From the NCBI GenBank assembly GCA_023250635.1, contig JAHFAI010000006.1, positions 1-57,500 of the forward strand: 57,500 nt of DNA, in the 5' to 3' direction. The DNA comes from Deltaproteobacteria bacterium. Lineage in GTDB: Bacteria; Bdellovibrionota_B; Oligoflexia; Oligoflexales; Bog-1112. The translations under genes and the position numbers were made by a program. A model generated the notes under the pieces. It did no database searches. It saw only the letters and a list, made by a program, of their open reading frames with translations, and was not told the origin of the DNA. Positions 55,340-57,500 of this stretch are shown here, one piece after another (the first letter of the stretch is position 1; each line of letters begins with the position of its first letter).

Positions 55340-57022
55340 TTACCCTTGGCAATGACCAAGTAAAAAGAGATGGATGGAGCTCTGCTGGACGAAGATATCA
55401 TCGTAGTGAAAAAGAAGATTACATTCTTCTTCATGCTTGTTTTCCAGGTGATACGAATAGGCGAGATCTTTTTCCAACAAAAAATTATTCCGACGAGCAT
55501 TGGCTATTTTTAGGATCTCCTCACGTGCACGAGCTACTTGGCCGTCGTCGAAGTAGTGACCAATTAAATTTCGGCAAGCATCAAGATTGGCAGGGGAGAG
55601 GCGACAGGCAAGCAACGACCAGCTTTTGCTCTCTTCTGCCTCAAAAGCAAGGATTTTTGCCAAGGTAAGCCCGAAGCTACTGAGGCTCAGAAGAGCAAGA
55701 CCCAGGAGAGCAAGCCTCTTCTCTCGCCCTCGCAAAATAAAAATAGTTGTTGCCCCATAGTAAGCAGGAACATGACTCGCCAAAATATATGCACCTACCA
55801 TCGCGGTGCTTAAATATGAAAATGCCATTGCCATGGGGAACTGAAATAAATTTTGTACGATCAACACCACCAAGGCTGCATAACAATAAGCAAGCGCAGA
55901 GCTGCCTGGGGAAAAAAAATTTTTTCTCGCGTACCACAGCATGCTCAGCAGTAACAAAAGTCCCGGAATAACAACCTGAATTCCCTCTTCACAGCCCCAC
56001 AGTAGCAAAGTTGAATGGGGCGTTGATTGAGTCCACTGTTCCCAAAAAGCTGGAAAAACAGAACGCTGATCGTAGGCTAAAATAGCATATTCATAGTTGC
56101 TGGTTCCCACTCCAAAGGGATGATCTACCCATAAATCGAGAGCATCACTCAGCAGACGTAGACGTTGGGATGAAGAAGGGGCCTTGCTGGTAACGAGCAA
56201 ATTTGCTCCGGAAGCAAGCACTCCCGGAGCGGCAGAATTCTCGCGATGCATCCACCCCACCCCCGTCGGGGGGCCTAAGAAATAGGTCGCACTGGCAATC
56301 AGCAGGAGAGCGCCCATGCTTATAAAGCATATTTTTTTGATGGGGGGCGCTTGTTTCCAAAGAAAAAGTAGCACGAGAGCCGAAAAAATACCCAGACTGA
56401 CTGATCTACATACCGAAAAATAGATATAGGCCAAGGAAAGCGCGGCGGCAATGCTTGAAATAGCTTGTTCTCTGGGGCTTCGATTTGCCAAGCTCAGGAG
56501 ATAAAGCTGAAAAACAAAGCAAATTCCAACATACTCGGCGCTCATATTAATATTGCCAAAAGGCCCAGCCATGATTTGCGGCGAAGCTAAAAAAAGTGGG
56601 GAACCATAGAGCAATTCGCTATAAGCAAAAACATGAAAGAGCAACACCCCTCGTTCACTGTAATAGGCAATCTCTGTTAGAGAATCAGGGAATTTTTTGC
56701 AGTAATTGAAGAAAAAAATCAACATCACCACAAAAAAAATCCGCTCGCTATGTACCTGTTCGAGGATAAAATGGCGATGGACAAAAAAATTGACTAGCAG
56801 TGCACCCACCAGGACAAGTCCAGCAATTACCATAGGCTTGGGAAAAAGGGGAAGAATTATTTCCTTCCTCGCCAGCAAACGCAGGCCGGCAAGCAGGGCG
56901 AGCAAAGAGAAAACAGCCCATTTCGGGCTTATATACAAGTCCCTAAAGTAAAAAGAAAAAGAAAGTGGAATTACAAAAAAACCTAAAAATAAAATCAATT
57001 GATCTAATGATCTCATCTTCAT
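55340..57022 (-). CDS. O-antigen ligase/polymerase-like (Wzy/WaaL) membrane protein
   Basis: A 560-residue inner-membrane protein with about a dozen hydrophobic helices and a large periplasmic loop. The family landmarks are near the middle: RLRLLSDALDLWVDHPFGVG, then SNYEYAI, and HSTLLLWGCEEG further on, which match Wzy_C/O-antigen ligase proteins that polymerise or transfer glycans on lipid carriers. The C-terminal region (about residues 430-560) is soluble and TPR-like, as in some bacterial polymerases. There are no other glycan genes next to it. Whether it is a ligase or a polymerase cannot be decided. Confidence 0.82.
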   Translation of the reverse strand: MKMRSLDQLILFLGFFVIPLSFSFYFRDLYISPKWAVFSLLALLAGLRLLARKEIILPLFPKPMVIAGLVLVGALLVNFFVHRHFILEQVHSERIFFVVMLIFFFNYCKKFPDSLTEIAYYSERGVLLFHVFAYSELLYGSPLFLASPQIMAGPFGNINMSAEYVGICFVFQLYLLSLANRSPREQAISSIAAALSLAYIYFSVCRSVSLGIFSALVLLFLWKQAPPIKKICFISMGALLLIASATYFLGPPTGVGWMHRENSAAPGVLASGANLLVTSKAPSSSQRLRLLSDALDLWVDHPFGVGTSNYEYAILAYDQRSVFPAFWEQWTQSTPHSTLLLWGCEEGIQVVIPGLLLLLSMLWYARKNFFSPGSSALAYCYAALVVLIVQNLFQFPMAMAFSYLSTAMVGAYILASHVPAYYGATTIFILRGREKRLALLGLALLSLSSFGLTLAKILAFEAEESKSWSLLACRLSPANLDACRNLIGHYFDDGQVARAREEILKIANARRNNFLLEKDLAYSYHLENKHEEECNLLFHYDDIFVQQSSIHLFLLGHCQG

Positions 57023-57095
57023 AAAAAACCATTATGCGGCGGTGACGTCTCATGGTAGACTAGAATAAACAAACTCAAATAGAAAGGATTAAAAA

Positions 57096-57296
57096 ATGCT
57101 GAAGATTCTTTTATTCTCACTCGTTATAGTTTCCTGTCAGAGTGCTGAGAAAGCTGAGAAAAAAGAAAGCGAGAAGCATCACGCCAAGATAAAACGAAGT
57201 AATCTCTATGGGTCAGGTCACCAAGATTACCGAAATTACCGGGACTACAACAAAGATAATCACGATAGAGACAACCATTCCACTCCCAGCTATTGA
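57096..57296 (+). CDS. Small lipoprotein rich in Lys, Asn, Asp and Tyr
   Basis: A 66-residue product with a lipobox (MLKILLFSLVIVSCQS, IVSC). The mature part is highly charged, with repeated HQDYRNYRDYNKDNHDRDNH-like stretches rich in Asp, Asn, Arg and Tyr. AAAGGA lies seven bases before the ATG. It is followed at 57341 by a long palindrome and then by element A. Like the lipoprotein at 42.8 kb it lies beside a repeat, though the two share no sequence beyond the signal. Function unknown. Confidence 0.55.
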   Translation: MLKILLFSLVIVSCQSAEKAEKKESEKHHAKIKRSNLYGSGHQDYRNYRDYNKDNHDRDNHSTPSY

Positions 57297-57340
57297 ATGC
57301 TTTCTCTATAATTTATGGCTTTGACCCGCTGCCCAGTGGG

Positions 57341-57402
57341 TAATTAGATTTTACTGAAAAAGGGCGCCTCCCCCGGTGTCCTTTTTCAGCAAAATCTAGT
57401 TA
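57341..57402 (+). repeat. 28-base imperfect palindrome abutting element A
   Basis: Arms at 57341-57368 and 57375-57402 pair along 28 positions around a six-base TCCCCC loop. There are four differences, three of which stay paired as G-U on the plus strand. It lies 45 bases past the small lipoprotein gene and ends where element A copy 4 begins (TAGTTA). It may act as a 3' structure or terminator for that gene, although no T run follows. Confidence 0.75.
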
Positions 57403-57500
57403 GTCGCTGGCGCGAAATAGCATATTTCGTGCCGCGACGTGTCCTGAGGAGCAAAGCGACGAAGGATCTGTCACGTGATATCCGGATGTTATGTGAAAGA
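57403..57500 (+). repeat. Element A copy 4, cut off by the window end
   Basis: Bases 57401-57500 are identical to 8-107 over all 100 positions, in the same orientation, so this is a second copy of the variant with the enlarged left-hairpin loop (gaaatagcatatttc). The core starts at 57438; the right half lies outside the window. Confidence 0.92.

Overview
The window reads as chromosomal DNA of a Gram-negative bacterium of proteobacterial type, most like the old 'deltaproteobacterial' lineages such as Bdellovibrionota or Oligoflexia. The evidence is an E. coli-like tRNA(Thr-Tyr-Gly-Thr)-tuf-tRNA(Trp)-secE-nusG-rplKAJL-rpoBC-rpsLG-fusA order, a three-helix SecE, oligoribonuclease, an FtsY with an N-terminal membrane helix, NtrY/NtrX-type regulators, a DUF4388 protein, PilZ, a FadE-type dehydrogenase, signal peptides, lipoboxes and a secretin. 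The lineage is inferred from protein style only. I see no rRNA, CRISPR array, prophage or transposase gene.

Layout. 0.1-3 kb (minus): a three-gene unit of a DsbA-like secreted thiol protein, a PilZ protein and a NamZ/DUF1343 muramidase-like protein. 3-7 kb: oligoribonuclease, an Asn-rich ribbon-helix-helix-like protein, an orphan pair of peptide-type ABC permeases, and an HU protein with a histone-H1-like tail. 7-11 kb: an unrecognised 594-residue protein with a candidate outer-membrane barrel, then ftsY and tRNA-Val. 11-28 kb (minus): the translation/transcription block listed above. 28-32 kb (minus): RlmB-like methyltransferase, DUF4388 protein and NtrX-like activator. 32-36.6 kb (minus): FAD/Rieske oxidoreductase, UshA-like nucleotidase and a secreted protein that may be transglutaminase-like. 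36.8-41.5 kb (minus): a tightly coupled operon of methyltransferase, ATP-grasp ligase, TPP-dependent enzyme and SDR reductase, probably making an unusual small molecule or sugar. 41.7-46.2 kb: a PhyH dioxygenase between repeats, a small lipoprotein, an NtrY-like kinase and a secreted partner. 46.2-50 kb: a degenerate XerC/D-like protein with tadA, facing fadE. 50.2-52.8 kb (minus): a four-gene overlapping operon with a Tad-type secretin. 53-57.5 kb: a secreted protein of unknown role, a small ORF, an O-antigen ligase/polymerase-like membrane protein and a second small lipoprotein.

The most unusual feature is a family of structured repeats. Element A (about 140-170 bp) has two GC-rich hairpins flanking a 90-92 bp fold-back core. 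It occurs at 8-165, 42721-42890 (inverted, diverged), 52810-52951 and 57403-57500 (running off the end). The first and last copies share 100 identical bases, and copies 1 and 3 differ at one base in the 92-base core. Element B is a palindrome with perfect 35-base arms at 52972-53093, with diverged copies at 42509-42643 and 41532-41576. A and B lie side by side twice, in opposite orientations, as if they were one composite unit. A lone copy of the end hairpin sits at 36713-36750. TAACTA or TAATTA flanks the units, like a target duplication. Base changes in several stems keep G-U pairing on one strand, which suggests folding as RNA. No mobilising enzyme is visible here.

How the genes work together. 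The central block makes ribosomal proteins, RNA polymerase and elongation factors; tadA, the rRNA methyltransferase and oligoribonuclease add RNA modification and turnover; secE and ftsY serve membrane targeting. The remainder mostly concerns the envelope: secreted proteins, lipoproteins, a secretin, an O-antigen-type polymerase and a cell-wall hydrolase, with sensing by NtrY/NtrX, PilZ and DUF4388 proteins.
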